This document shows, in pieces, positions 6,548 to 14,245 of a stretch of DNA of 64,000 nt. The DNA comes from Phormidium sp. FACHB-1136 (GTDB lineage Bacteria > Cyanobacteriota > Cyanobacteriia > Phormidesmidales > Phormidesmidaceae). The stretch spans positions 16,571 through 80,570 of the forward strand of contig NZ_JACJRS010000011.1 in the NCBI RefSeq assembly GCF_014697375.1, written 5' to 3'. Both the position numbers and the translations under genes were made by a program. Positions within the stretch are counted from its first letter, which is position 1. Every line of letters begins with the position of its first letter. Under the pieces are notes generated by a model. The model ran no database searches, had not been told where the DNA came from, and worked only from the letters and a program-made list of their open reading frames with translations.

Positions 6548-7395
6548 TATAATAAGAACAGGCAAGGGGGCGACACCAGCGCGAAGGCCACCACACTAGG
6601 GGAACCGCTAGCGGGGAACCGGAAACCCGGCAGGGAAGGGCAGACCCAAAGTAGGCGCAAGGCTAGCCAAGCCACCTAACAGGCGGAAACCGACCGGAGT
6701 AAATGCGAGAGCCACCCAGGGGCGCAAGGGAGGCAGCAGCAGAGCAACGGCAGCAGACGCAAGCCTGAGAGGAACGGCAACCCACCCACCCCAAAGGCCA
6801 CGGGGCGGGATGCCCAACCCACCACCACCGACCGGAACCGCTACGAGGGGGACACCCTACCGGAAGGATGGCAGGGGGGACACACCACCAGCCGGGGGCC
6901 GGGGCCGCAACCACCGAGGGCAGCGCCGGGGGCCGGGGGGCCGCTGCGCGGGCCGACCTTCTTCTCCTGTTTTGTTTCTTCTGGGGCGGGTGGGCGGGGG
7001 CGGAGGAGGTCTTACTCCCTCTCCCTCTAAAAACAAAAGACTTCCCTTGGGGGCGGGGTGGCGGGGGGTGTTGAAAACTTCTCCCAAAGACAGCTTCTTC
7101 GCTTTGCACTGAAGAAAGCCTTGTCGTTTGACGCCTTGGTTCGTTTTCAATGCCCCCTGCCGGGGGCCACTGGACACAGCAGACAGCCTTTCGGTTTTGC
7201 GACCCCCCGCCCCCCGATAAATTATCGGGCCAAGCAGATAACCCCCCAACGCTTGCAGGTTTCTGCCTGGGTTTTGCTTCAGCCTGGGTGTTGGTATCCG
7301 GGGGGTGGATTGAGGGGCATCGGTCTTCCGATGCCTGGGGTGCCGGGGCTGTGGGGCGGCAACCTCCCCGCACACGCCCCAAGCGGTTAGGGGGC
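6548..7395. other. GC-rich stretch without a supported gene; G-quadruplex-prone runs
   Basis: All frames stay open here simply because stop codons are rare in such GC-rich DNA; none of the translations looks like a folded protein. On the plus strand there are dense G-runs: 6894-6940, GGGGCGGGTGGGCGGGGG at 6983-7000 (four runs of three or more, short loops) and 7049-7068. A 17-base palindrome CCCGATAA-A-TTATCGGG lies at 7213-7229. On the minus strand a hydrophobic 69-codon frame at 6608-6817 remains a weak possibility. Confidence 0.5.
7213..7229. promoter_or_regulatory. perfect palindrome CCCGATAA-A-TTATCGGG
   Basis: Eight-base arms around one base. It may be an operator or a small hairpin at the 5' side of the structured-RNA candidate that follows on the plus strand. 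No gene start is near enough to decide. Confidence 0.4.
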
Positions 7396-7399
7396 AATA

Positions 7400-7605
7400 A
7401 AAGCCCGAAGGGCAACCTTATCCTCTCTGGGGTGTGGTTCCAAGTGATGTTTCACCGCATGGGATAAGTTGGCGTGGAACAGCGCGGCAGACGCTAGGAG
7501 GCGGCGCTCTCCCCCTGGGACGACGGTGGCCCCTACAGCCGGATCGTTGCCAAGGAAAACTCAAGGGGGGCACGGTCGTCCCAGTCTGGGGTGTCCTACA
7601 GCAAA
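7400..7605 (+). ncRNA. candidate structured non-coding RNA
   Basis: No convincing protein is encoded, but four helices follow each other: GCCC-GAA-GGGC at 7403-7413; GTTCCA (7437-7442) with TGGAAC (7475-7480) enclosing GTGA-TGTT-TCAC (7444-7455); AGCGC (7481-7485) with GCGCT (7504-7508); and a 17-position stem pairing 7517-7533 with 7565-7582, broken only by two G-G mismatches and capped by a 31-base loop. The phrase CTGGGGTGT occurs on both sides (about 7427 and 7585), and CCTACAG twice. Strand is assigned from the G-U-free pairing and is uncertain. It is not tmRNA, 6S or RNase P as far as I can judge; a HEARO/omega-type RNA is possible but no IscB gene follows. Confidence 0.5.
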
Positions 7606-7700
7606 TAGCTTACTCCTGTGATCTTTCCCCTCAGCCAGGGAACACTCAACCCAGAAACTTCTAACGACTCTCCCCTCACCTCAGCGATGGCGTGGGGGGT

Positions 7701-7748
7701 TTCTTCGTGCCAAAGCAAAGCCCCTGGTCAGTGGCAAACCAAGGGCTA
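7701..7748. repeat. 48-bp dispersed repeat, copy 1
   Basis: Starts TTCTTCGTGCC and contains the hairpin AGCCCCTGGT...ACCAAGGGCT. It matches the copy at 9623-9670 at 44 of 48 positions by eye. The two copies lie in the same orientation on either side of the 7808-9280 gene. Confidence 0.8.
7719..7747 (-). terminator. hairpin terminator after the beta-propeller gene
   Basis: AGCCCCTGGT and ACCAAGGGCT pair (one mismatch) over a nine-base loop; on the minus strand the hairpin is followed by TTTGCTTT. It lies about 60 bases after the stop of the 7808-9280 gene. The same 48-base sequence occurs again at 9623-9670. Confidence 0.6.
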
Positions 7749-7807
7749 AAATGATTGGAACGTCAGTTAATAGTTGCGATCTTTGATATTCCGCAGGTTG
7801 ATGGTCG

Positions 7808-9280
7808 CTAAGGGATCTTTACCTGAACTAAGCTCATAGCGCCGCCTTCTGGACTAGATACAACCACCTGGTTAGTTGCAGGGATAAATTCAATTCCCTC
7901 TGGCTCAAATCCAGCGGCTTGATCCGATCCGACCACATCAGGATTCAGGATAACGGTATCGAGTAATTGAATGTTGGTCGGATCAGAGATGTCATGGATG
8001 GTCATCGCATCTGAACGCTCAATGGCGACAAACGCAAGGGTGCGGCCATTGATGACACCCACCGCAACAACCTCTGGCTCTGGGCCTTTACTATTGCATC
8101 GTTGGGGTAAGCCTAGTGCGAGGATGCTGTCCTCAATGGAATTACCACTATCACCCAGTAACTCTCCGGTATTGGCATCAAAGACACTGATGCTTCGAGA
8201 TCCATGGGGACTGATCTCCACGCCTTCATAAGACTGGCTGTTCACGCTAGTCAGGTTATCCTCGTCGGCAGTGACAAAGAAACGCCCATCTGGAGTGATC
8301 GCAATACCATCTGGCTCACGGGCCGAGGTAAATTCTTGCCTTAGGGACAGGTCATAGAGACTAGAACGACAGTTCCCTGTGCCTACTCTATCTTGGGTGA
8401 GTCCCAACCCTGTCCGAAGGCCCAGATCAAACGTTTGCACTGCAAACAGGTCGGGCGTTAGGGTGCGAGGCAGTGGCGATGGAATGTCAATACGAGCCAC
8501 CGCATTGTTCTCTTGAAGGGTCGCTACGACGAAAGAGCTATCTTCTGCAACCCGAACGGTCTCAGGCTGTGGATCATGGGGAAAGAAAGGGATGTTCTCA
8601 GCCGGAATCGGTATCTCTACCTGACTCATCCGATGGGCACCATGGCGAAGGTCAATCATCGAAATCGTACCAGGACGATTCTCAGGATTTAGTAGGTCTT
8701 CCTCGTTTTCTTCGTCTTCATTGGCGACGACGGCAAATTGTCCATTCGGAGCAATGGCTACGGAGTCTGGGCCACGACCTACGGTGACTTGGCCAAGGGG
8801 GGCAAGGGTTGGTAGGGCAAGCGCTACAACCTTCCCTGGAACCTCAGAAAACGTCGCAGAATTGGCCTCATCGACATCTCTCACCCCGACAAGGGCAAAA
8901 TCACCGTCTGGGCTAATGGCGACCCCCGTTAGTTCAGCCGCCGTAGAACCTGTGGGTAGAAACGCCTCCGTTAAAACCCAGGTGCCTTTGACCGTTAGTT
9001 TATCCTCTCCAATGGACACCAGCGTAACGGTCTCTCCGCCAACGACCAGGGCGTGCTGACCATCGTTCGAGACAGCCAGCATCTCTGCTCCGGCTAAACC
9101 CGTTAGGGTAAACAATACTTCTCCCCTTATAGGGGCGTTCTCTGCGCTCACCCTAGGTACTCCGATCCCAAAGGGAAGACCAACCAACGCCAAGATGAAC
9201 AATGCTTTAGGGTTAATCGGCTGCATGAACCTCAATGCTGACATCAAAAGGCATTTCAGGTTACGGGAATTCTGCTCCAT
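7808..9280 (-). CDS. exported beta-propeller protein (YVTN/LVIVD-like)
   Basis: A 490-residue protein with a hydrophobic segment near residues 25-45 ending in VSA-EN, a signal peptide. The rest is built from repeating blades: VAISPDGDFALVGV, VAIAPNGQFAVVANEDEENEED, VRVAEDSSFVVATLQENN, IAITPDGRFFVTADEDN, ending with IEFIPATNQVVVSSPEGG. Such secreted propellers bind ligands or act as choice-of-anchor surface proteins. Several ATGs precede the signal peptide (residues 1, 13, 19); one of the later ones may be the true start. It is a single-gene unit with a terminator after it and about 320 bases of AT-rich DNA before it. Confidence 0.8.
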   Translation of the reverse strand: MEQNSRNLKCLLMSALRFMQPINPKALFILALVGLPFGIGVPRVSAENAPIRGEVLFTLTGLAGAEMLAVSNDGQHALVVGGETVTLVSIGEDKLTVKGTWVLTEAFLPTGSTAAELTGVAISPDGDFALVGVRDVDEANSATFSEVPGKVVALALPTLAPLGQVTVGRGPDSVAIAPNGQFAVVANEDEENEEDLLNPENRPGTISMIDLRHGAHRMSQVEIPIPAENIPFFPHDPQPETVRVAEDSSFVVATLQENNAVARIDIPSPLPRTLTPDLFAVQTFDLGLRTGLGLTQDRVGTGNCRSSLYDLSLRQEFTSAREPDGIAITPDGRFFVTADEDNLTSVNSQSYEGVEISPHGSRSISVFDANTGELLGDSGNSIEDSILALGLPQRCNSKGPEPEVVAVGVINGRTLAFVAIERSDAMTIHDISDPTNIQLLDTVILNPDVVGSDQAAGFEPEGIEFIPATNQVVVSSPEGGAMSLVQVKIP

Positions 9281-9600
9281 TGCGGTGACTGATATTCATT
9301 AAGGACATAGAGTTAACCATACCGGATGCAATGATTAAGCACATTAAGAAGTAAATAAGTAAAGATTAAGGCTGGCCAAAATTTCAAAAGCCGAAAGATT
9401 GATCCCTCAGTTTTTATACTCTATCACCGAAATAATTGCTGATCTTTATAAACCTAAATCGCTTTGCTATTGAAACCCTTTTCAAATAAGTTTTTCAGCT
9501 CTTAATAGAAGGAATACATAGAGAAATAACTAGCCTAAATAATAGGAATATCATCATTAGGCGACATCAAAATCAGACTTCATCGTGTCTATATTCCTCA
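9281..9600. other. AT-rich intergenic stretch
   Basis: About 320 bases, markedly more AT-rich than the neighbourhood, presumably holding the promoter of the 7808-9280 gene. I see no gene, clear promoter pair or strong palindrome in it. Confidence 0.5.
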
Positions 9601-9975
9601 TTATGACAGCCATAGAATAAGCTTCTTCATACCAAAACAAAGCCCCTGGTCAATGGCAAACCAAGGGCTAGCGATTTCAAGGGTGCATCTGCGGCCACTA
9701 GAGATAGGATGCCCAGAATCACCGGGTAGATCACCATCTAAGTCATTTGGCTGATGAGTGGGCTGTTCTATAGGACTGACCCGTTGGATCGGCCCGTCTA
9801 AGTCTAATGTCGGGCACGGCGCAGCGGCCCGCCCTGGCGGTACACCACAGACCGTAGGCCGGGGTCTTTGCCACCCACCGATAACCCCAGTGGGGGCGAT
9901 GTGTGCCGCTTGCGTCCCACGAGCCAGAGACAAGCCCGACACAGAACAGCCCACCACCACCAGGAAGCTGGCCAC
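9601..9975 (-). CDS. possible small exported protein, doubtful
   Basis: The frame opens with a signal-peptide-like start (ASFLVVVGCSVSGLSLARGTQA) and a proline-rich mature part (PTHQPNDLDGDLPGDSGHP). Against it: the start would be GTG without a clear ribosome site, and the last third is translated from the dispersed hairpin repeat. It may be a genuine short secreted protein whose end was altered by the repeat, or a chance frame. Confidence 0.3.
   Translation of the reverse strand: MASFLVVVGCSVSGLSLARGTQAAHIAPTGVIGGWQRPRPTVCGVPPGRAAAPCPTLDLDGPIQRVSPIEQPTHQPNDLDGDLPGDSGHPISSGRRCTLEIASPWFAIDQGLCFGMKKLILWLS
9623..9670. repeat. 48-bp dispersed repeat, copy 2 (terminator-like hairpin)
   Basis: Contains AGCCCCTGGT at 9641-9650 paired with ACCAAGGGCT at 9660-9669. 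It differs from the copy at 7701-7748 at four positions, all G in copy 1 and A in copy 2. It overlaps the 3' end of the doubtful frame at 9601-9975, which makes the C-terminus of that frame suspect. Confidence 0.8.
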
Positions 9976-10174
9976 GGAGGGCGCGGAGGGGGCAGGCTAG
10001 GCCACGGTGTCCAGGATGCCTTGCAGAGAGCAGGTGCAGACCTCAGATAGGGTTGATAGCCTGACCCCTCGGCGGGGTGTGGGGTTGGGGTCTTGGAGGA
10101 TAACTTGGCGTAGGGTAAGGGCGGCGCGGTTCGGGGCGCGGCCCGTGTTGCCTCCAGGGAGAAGCCACCGCTCA

Positions 10175-10768
10175 TTAGATTCCACAGACCTGCTGCCCCC
10201 AGTTGATAAGCCCATGGCCTTGTCTAATCCATTCTTCAACGTTAAGACAGGAAAAGACAATGGGGCCATTACTTGACCACCCGATTCGGTCTGAATGTCC
10301 TGTTTGATAAATGCTGAAGTCAACGATACCGACTTCATCACAGGCTCCCAAAATACTGGTTGCGATACTTCTCATCAGCACAGGAGAGTTAAACATATTA
10401 TCAACCCCTGTTCCTTGCATAACAATCACGAAGAGGATCGTTTTGCCTGCGGGTGGATTGCGATATTCCTCTAGCCCCCAAATCTTGATATCAGCAACCT
10501 CAATATTTTCAAGGATATTAACTCGGAAAATTGTTTCAGTAATGGCATTTTCGCAAGCATCAGACTCATCATCAGCCAAAACGGTACCCATGGACTCTAA
10601 ACCTGTAATTCCGTTGCTTACATGAGAATTTGAAGATAAAGAGACTGCATGACTTTCAGTCAGATTATTCAGACGAGATAAGTCTGAAGCAAAACTAATG
10701 AAATTGAAGTTAACCAAGACTAAAGATAAGAGGAATGTGCAGCTTCCTAGAGGAAATAGCTTAAGCAT
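10175..10768 (-). CDS. exported hypothetical protein (197 aa)
   Basis: An N-terminal signal peptide (LFPLGSCTFLLSLVLVNFNFISFASD) is followed by a soluble domain with regular alternation (ETIFRVNILENIEVADIKIWGLEEYRN and KTILFVIVMQGTGVDNMFNSPVLMRSI). Four cysteines in the mature part could form disulfides in the periplasm. Base composition is more AT-rich than the small genes around it. Family not recognised. It lies alone between the doubtful 9601-9975 frame and the terminator at 10924. Confidence 0.7.
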   Translation of the reverse strand: MLKLFPLGSCTFLLSLVLVNFNFISFASDLSRLNNLTESHAVSLSSNSHVSNGITGLESMGTVLADDESDACENAITETIFRVNILENIEVADIKIWGLEEYRNPPAGKTILFVIVMQGTGVDNMFNSPVLMRSIATSILGACDEVGIVDFSIYQTGHSDRIGWSSNGPIVFSCLNVEEWIRQGHGLINWGQQVCGI

Positions 10769-10923
10769 TGGAATTACACTTCAAAACATTACACTTAGAA
10801 GCAAGCCTACATTAATTAATACATTTTATCTTCAGTGCATTTACTTAGTGTCTTATGGCTGGATATCGACTTAGAACATTGTTTTCGCTCCCCGAGAGCA
10901 TGAAAGCTCATCAACCAACGCAC

Positions 10924-10944
10924 AAAAAAAGGGGCCGAAGCCCC
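10924..10944 (-). terminator. intrinsic terminator GGGGC-TTCG-GCCCC-T7
   Basis: On the minus strand a perfect five-base GC stem with a TTCG tetraloop is followed by seven T residues. It is placed a few bases after the stop of the 10952-11254 gene and is a strong argument that that gene is real and transcribed leftwards. Confidence 0.9.
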
Positions 10945-10951
10945 AGAGAAA

Positions 10952-11254
10952 CTAAGCCACGAGCCGACAGCGAACCCGGCCACCACGAACCCCACCGACC
11001 AGAACGACCTGGCCACAAGGAACCGAACAAGGAACCGACACCGCAAAGCGCCCCGGCCCCGAAGACACCGAGCGCACCAGCACAAAGTAGCCCACGACAG
11101 AAGCCCAACGAGCCGCAAAGCCCGAAGGCAACTCAGCGAACCACACCTCAGCCACGAAACCTGTGAACGAGCGTTCCGACTCCCTCCAGGCGCACTCAAC
11201 CGCACCGAACTCAGCCGCCAAACCCTGAACGAACTCAAACGGAACATGAAGCAT
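10952..11254 (-). CDS. hypothetical protein (100 aa)
   Basis: The start is uncertain: ATG at 11254 (MLHVPFEFVQGLAAEFGAV) is the most natural, with a TTG six codons further upstream. The product has a helical, aromatic-rich N-terminal half (CAWRESERSFTGFVAEVWFAEL) and a small-residue-rich end (VRSVSSGPGRFAVSVPCSVPCGQVVLVGG). The opposite strand is open too, but the terminator directly after this stop favours this frame. Function unknown. Confidence 0.6.
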   Translation of the reverse strand: MLHVPFEFVQGLAAEFGAVECAWRESERSFTGFVAEVWFAELPSGFAARWASVVGYFVLVRSVSSGPGRFAVSVPCSVPCGQVVLVGGVRGGRVRCRLVA

Positions 11255-11506
11255 GACAAAAACCAAACGCAACAGGCTTTAATCACGCGCTCCAGAAGGA
11301 AAGTTACTCCCAAGAGTAGGCGCAAGGGCAAGGCAGACAAAACAAAAATCGGCGAAGCACCTTATCTGCCGCAGCATGGCCCCGACCCTTGCGCCGATCC
11401 TCAGCGCGTATCATAGAAAAGCCTGCGTTGGTTGGCTTACAGAGTAGTTCGCCTCCACAGGGAAGCTCTACACCGAATTATCAACCGACACCAATCACGA
11501 TGACTT

Positions 11507-11614
11507 CTAGAAGTTATCAAACAAGCCAAATTCAAGTACATTCCGAACAGAATCACCAAAGTCTGCACCCTCACGAATACCTTGTAAGGTTTCATAGATA
11601 GCTTTATCGGGCAT
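11507..11614 (-). pseudogene. possible 3' remnant of an unknown gene
   Basis: The minus strand reads VTYDMPDKAIYETLQGI then REGADFGDSVRNVLEFGLFDNF and a stop, a natural-looking protein end. Upstream in frame there is a TGA only a dozen codons before, and no ribosome site. It is either a 35-residue gene starting at the ATG at 11614 or, more likely, the tail of a truncated gene. The rest of 11273-11690 shows nothing convincing. Confidence 0.35.
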
Positions 11615-11690
11615 ATCGTAGGTAACGACCTGAAAGCCTACACATCAAGGAAATTGAGAAACCGACCCAGGCTCCGACAAGGAACCGCTT

Positions 11691-11951
11691 TCAACCCAAA
11701 GCCTCCAGGGTCGCAAGATCGTCCTCTAGTTCTTCCTCGTCATAGCTGCGTTCAATCCCTTCCTGACTCAGCAGTTCATGGAACTCCCACTTGCTGAGAG
11801 CCGCCAATTCACGGGCTTTGCCAAAGGATAGTAGACCTTTTTGGTAAAGGCGAATCGCAAGTTCTCGCTGAAGCCGAGGCAGGCGCTCATCCTCAGGCAA
11901 ACGTAAGGCTTCGGCTAGGTCGCTGGAAATTTCTAAGGTGAGCTTACTCAT
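11691..11951 (-). CDS. UPF0175-family antitoxin-like protein
   Basis: The sequence RELAIRLYQKGLLSFGKARELAALSKWEFHELLSQEGI is typical of UPF0175 proteins, small DNA-binding antitoxins usually paired with a PIN-type (DUF3368) toxin. The acidic tail (YDEEELEDDLATLEAL) fits toxin binding. The ATG at 11951 is preferred over the upstream TTG. No toxin follows: the downstream DNA only holds the 11507-11614 remnant, so this is an orphan antitoxin or the survivor of a broken pair. Confidence 0.75.
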   Translation of the reverse strand: MSKLTLEISSDLAEALRLPEDERLPRLQRELAIRLYQKGLLSFGKARELAALSKWEFHELLSQEGIERSYDEEELEDDLATLEALG

Positions 11952-12008
11952 TGGGGTAGGGGATGGAGACAACTTTGATATTCCAAGGTGATTTACTTCT
12001 TAGTTTTC

Positions 12009-12377
12009 CTACACCGAATCATCCACCCAGCCGCAATACTCACAGTCCCAATGCACACGGGGCGGCTCGGTCTGACGCAAGGGCATCTCACAATTAGAGC
12101 ATCGTCCCGTAAACAGGGGGTGGCTATCCAGCAGGTCTAGCCGCTGCTCTAGGGTCATCTGCTGCACTGGCTCCAGCACCAGGTCATCCCCGTAGTAGCT
12201 GGCCCCCTCCGGTTGCCACTGTTCCCCATACCAGGCCACGGCCTCATCATCGGGAATGGTCAGGTCAAGCTCAAAGTCTGGGCAAATGTCCCCCTCTACC
12301 CCGGCAGGATGTAGCGTACAGACCAGGTGCGGGCTGCGGGAATAGAACTTACAGCGATTACAGCAATCCAGCTTCAT
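12009..12377 (-). CDS. zinc-ribbon hypothetical protein (122 aa)
   Basis: Two cysteine clusters bracket the protein: LDCCNRCKFYSRSPHLVC at the start and CSNCEMPLRQTEPPRVHWDCEYCGW at the end, the latter a zinc ribbon. The centre is acidic. The ATG at 12377 overlaps the stop of the preceding gene (ATGA), which indicates translational coupling and fixes the start three codons into the longer frame. Probably a small metal-binding adaptor; no function can be named. Confidence 0.7.
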   Translation of the reverse strand: MKLDCCNRCKFYSRSPHLVCTLHPAGVEGDICPDFELDLTIPDDEAVAWYGEQWQPEGASYYGDDLVLEPVQQMTLEQRLDLLDSHPLFTGRCSNCEMPLRQTEPPRVHWDCEYCGWVDDSV

Positions 12378-12589
12378 TGTCCACACGCCTCAACGCCATA
12401 GGACTCAGTAACCGTGCCATCGGGGGCCATCGTGGCACACCAGACCCCACCAGCCCGCCACAGTCGGTAATGGTGTCCACCCGCATGAAGCGCTGTCGTC
12501 AGCAGCAGCAGGGCCACCCCGCCAGCCGCGACCGCTCCCACCACTCGCAGGGGTCTGATGGTCGTTAGGGTAATTGGAACGTCTTTCAT
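12374..12589 (-). CDS. small membrane-anchored protein (71 aa)
   Basis: One hydrophobic segment (VVGAVAAGGVALLLLTTALHA, residues 15-35) is followed by a short soluble domain with two cysteines (RAGGVWCATMAPDG...EACGQ). The start at 12589 is chosen because it opens just before the membrane segment; the longer frame to 12694 adds unlike sequence. Its stop overlaps the start of the zinc-ribbon gene. Confidence 0.5.
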   Translation of the reverse strand: MKDVPITLTTIRPLRVVGAVAAGGVALLLLTTALHAGGHHYRLWRAGGVWCATMAPDGTVTESYGVEACGQ

Positions 12590-12759
12590 ATTGCACCCAG
12601 ATTCATTGAGCCTAGAATGCCCAAAGGCAGCATCGAACATCATCCCCACGCCAATAAAAAACCCTCGGCAGTGCCAAGGGTAGTTATCTCGCAAGGTGTT
12701 GAGTTTATGATTCCCTGGGAATCGCCCCTAGACCCATACCTCCGCCATTCGGCCTAGGG

Positions 12760-13008
12760 CTACGCAACGGCAACCTGTTCCTCATCCGTTTCAGGCCGTA
12801 GCCGTAGAAAGCCCTTCTCCGCCAGGTGCTTGATACGGGAAATCAGGGGCCGATGATCCCTTAGCCCTAGAGCCTCCAGTAGGTCAGCCAAGGGTACATC
12901 GCCGCCCTCCGCCATCTTGGCCCTGAGCAAGTCATAGGTTTCTAGCTGAAGTGGGGTAGCCACAGCCCGATCCACATTGTCGAGAAATTCGATAATCATG
13001 CTAATCAT
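12760..13008 (-). CDS. winged-helix-like DNA-binding protein (82 aa)
   Basis: Residues 18-70 (TPLQLETYDLLRAKMAEGGDVPLADLLEALGLRDHRPLISRIKHLAEKGFLRLRP) read as three helices and a wing. Its start overlaps the end of the 13001-13234 gene by eight bases, so the two are co-translated. It may regulate the small operon 12.0-14.0 kb or take part in element replication. A similar small winged-helix protein is encoded at 23068-23361. Confidence 0.65.
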   Translation of the reverse strand: MISMIIEFLDNVDRAVATPLQLETYDLLRAKMAEGGDVPLADLLEALGLRDHRPLISRIKHLAEKGFLRLRPETDEEQVAVA

Positions 13009-13234
13009 GGTTCCTAATCTCCACTCCTGCTGATCTTAGCGTACTCCAGTACTCATCAACCTCGTCAGCGGTAGATGCCTTGAGGTCAGTTTGAGGTTCT
13101 TCCTCACGGTAGTCCTTCTCAAAGTCTCCCCAGTCCTCAAAGGTGCCCTCTGGGGTAACGCCCTCCTTCATGTTGCAGTCCATCTCATGCCGGGTATCGG
13201 CATCCATGTCATTGCCATCAAACTTTCGACCCAT
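13001..13234 (-). CDS. hypothetical acidic protein (77 aa)
   Basis: The ATG at 13234 (MGRKFDGND) has AGGAG nine bases upstream, so I prefer it to the longer frame. The product is strongly acidic (FEDWGDFEKDYREEEPQTD) with no domain seen. It sits between the 13327-13980 gene and the winged-helix gene on the same strand, forming a likely three-gene operon. Confidence 0.55.
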   Translation of the reverse strand: MGRKFDGNDMDADTRHEMDCNMKEGVTPEGTFEDWGDFEKDYREEEPQTDLKASTADEVDEYWSTLRSAGVEIRNHD

Positions 13235-13326
13235 GGGATACATCTCCTGAATACAGCGTGAACTCGTTACGGATTCGTTGAAGCAGCAGGGTTGAGGTGG
13301 CCCCCGACTCCAAGGACACCACCCAG

Positions 13327-13980
13327 TCACGATTCGCCTGTGCCCTGCATCCGCTGATGCCGTAGGGCGTTGTAGGCTCCTAGTTCCGCCTGGGTTTCCA
13401 CCTTGAAGCGCTTCACTCCTCGCATGGCTCCCTTGGTCTTGAACATCTGAAGCTCCGCCTCAGAGAAGTCATCCTCGGCGGCGTTCAACTGCTCCACAAA
13501 GGCTTGGATGTCCGCCATCTCCCGCTGGTAGGTGGTCTGTAGGGCGTTGCCTTGGGTCTGGATCAGAGCTAGGGCGTTGCTCACCTCCTCCGGCATCAAC
13601 TCGCCATCAATCACCCCCGCCGAACTCCATTCATGGGAATAGCGGCGTTTGGCATCCTCCACCCACGCCTTCGAGTCCATGTCCTCGCGCTTCACCCGCT
13701 GGGCAAAGTCGTCAAACAACTCGGCGGCTAGGGCGGTATAGCGATGGTCATTCTTCAGCAATGGCTCTGGGGCCACCCGTCGCAACCACTCAAACCAACG
13801 GGTTCTGATGGTGACTTCCTTTACCCCAATGTCGGGATAGCGACTAGCAATGTCCTTGGGGGTGTAGGTGTGCGCCCCCGTGCGTTCTGGTGTGCGGTTA
13901 CTGTGCGGGGGGCTGTGCGGCTGCACATCGGGGGTTACAGTCTCAACGTGCAATGGTGCGTACTGTGATCCGTTTTCCAT
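13327..13980 (-). CDS. hypothetical DNA-binding-like protein (217 aa)
   Basis: After a proline- and histidine-rich, probably unstructured start (residues 1-35) comes YTPKDIASRYPDIGVKEVTIRTRWFEWLRRV, which resembles a MerR-type or excisionase-type helix-turn-helix, then long charged helices with coiled-coil character (QREMADIQAFVEQLNAAEDDFSEAELQMF). This plan, an N-terminal HTH and a C-terminal coiled coil, recalls KfrA-like plasmid proteins and the proteins at 15213 and 52351. First gene of the operon to 12760. Confidence 0.6.
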   Translation of the reverse strand: MENGSQYAPLHVETVTPDVQPHSPPHSNRTPERTGAHTYTPKDIASRYPDIGVKEVTIRTRWFEWLRRVAPEPLLKNDHRYTALAAELFDDFAQRVKREDMDSKAWVEDAKRRYSHEWSSAGVIDGELMPEEVSNALALIQTQGNALQTTYQREMADIQAFVEQLNAAEDDFSEAELQMFKTKGAMRGVKRFKVETQAELGAYNALRHQRMQGTGES

Positions 13981-14189
13981 CGGTGCTTCCTTCTAGGAGA
14001 ACTCGTCAAACCCCCTGTCAATCGGGGTTTTGAGCCTGTGCGCCGCCTGTATCACCGCTGCACTGCTGCTGTACTAGGGTTGTGCGTTAGGTGTGCTGTC
14101 CTTGTGCGCCAACCGTGCGCTAACTGTGCGGACGGGTGTATCAGGTGTGCGCTTACTCCCCTGTTCGATAGCACGGGTGTACTCAAAGG

Positions 14190-14218
14190 TAAAGTACTTT
14201 AAGGTAAGGTACATTACC
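14190..14218. promoter_or_regulatory. palindromes before the ribbon-helix-helix gene
   Basis: TAAAGTACTTTA (14190-14201) is a perfect 12-base palindrome, followed at once by GGTAA-GGTACA-TTACC (14203-14218). Further GGTAC repeats continue to 14229. They lie 17-56 bases before the ATG at 14246 and are natural autoregulatory operators for a CopG-like protein. Confidence 0.55.
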
Positions 14219-14245
14219 CTACGGTACTTTCAAGGATTTAGGATT

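Noticed and set aside
6608..6817. Hydrophobic 69-codon minus-strand frame
   Set aside because: Could be a small membrane protein, but the start would be TTG without a clear ribosome site; not enough support.
6663..7415. Long minus-strand open frame of 250 codons (and 172 codons at 6857-7375)
   Set aside because: Composition is Pro/Arg/Gly low-complexity as expected of non-coding GC-rich DNA; no ribosome site and no domain.
10816..11340. Minus-strand frame of 174 codons overlapping 10952-11254
   Set aside because: It runs through the strong terminator at 10924 and has unlike composition; the shorter frame that stops just before the terminator is preferred.
11389..11601. Plus-strand frame of 70 codons
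   Set aside because: No ribosome site, low-complexity Ser/Pro/Gln; the minus strand carries a better protein tail.
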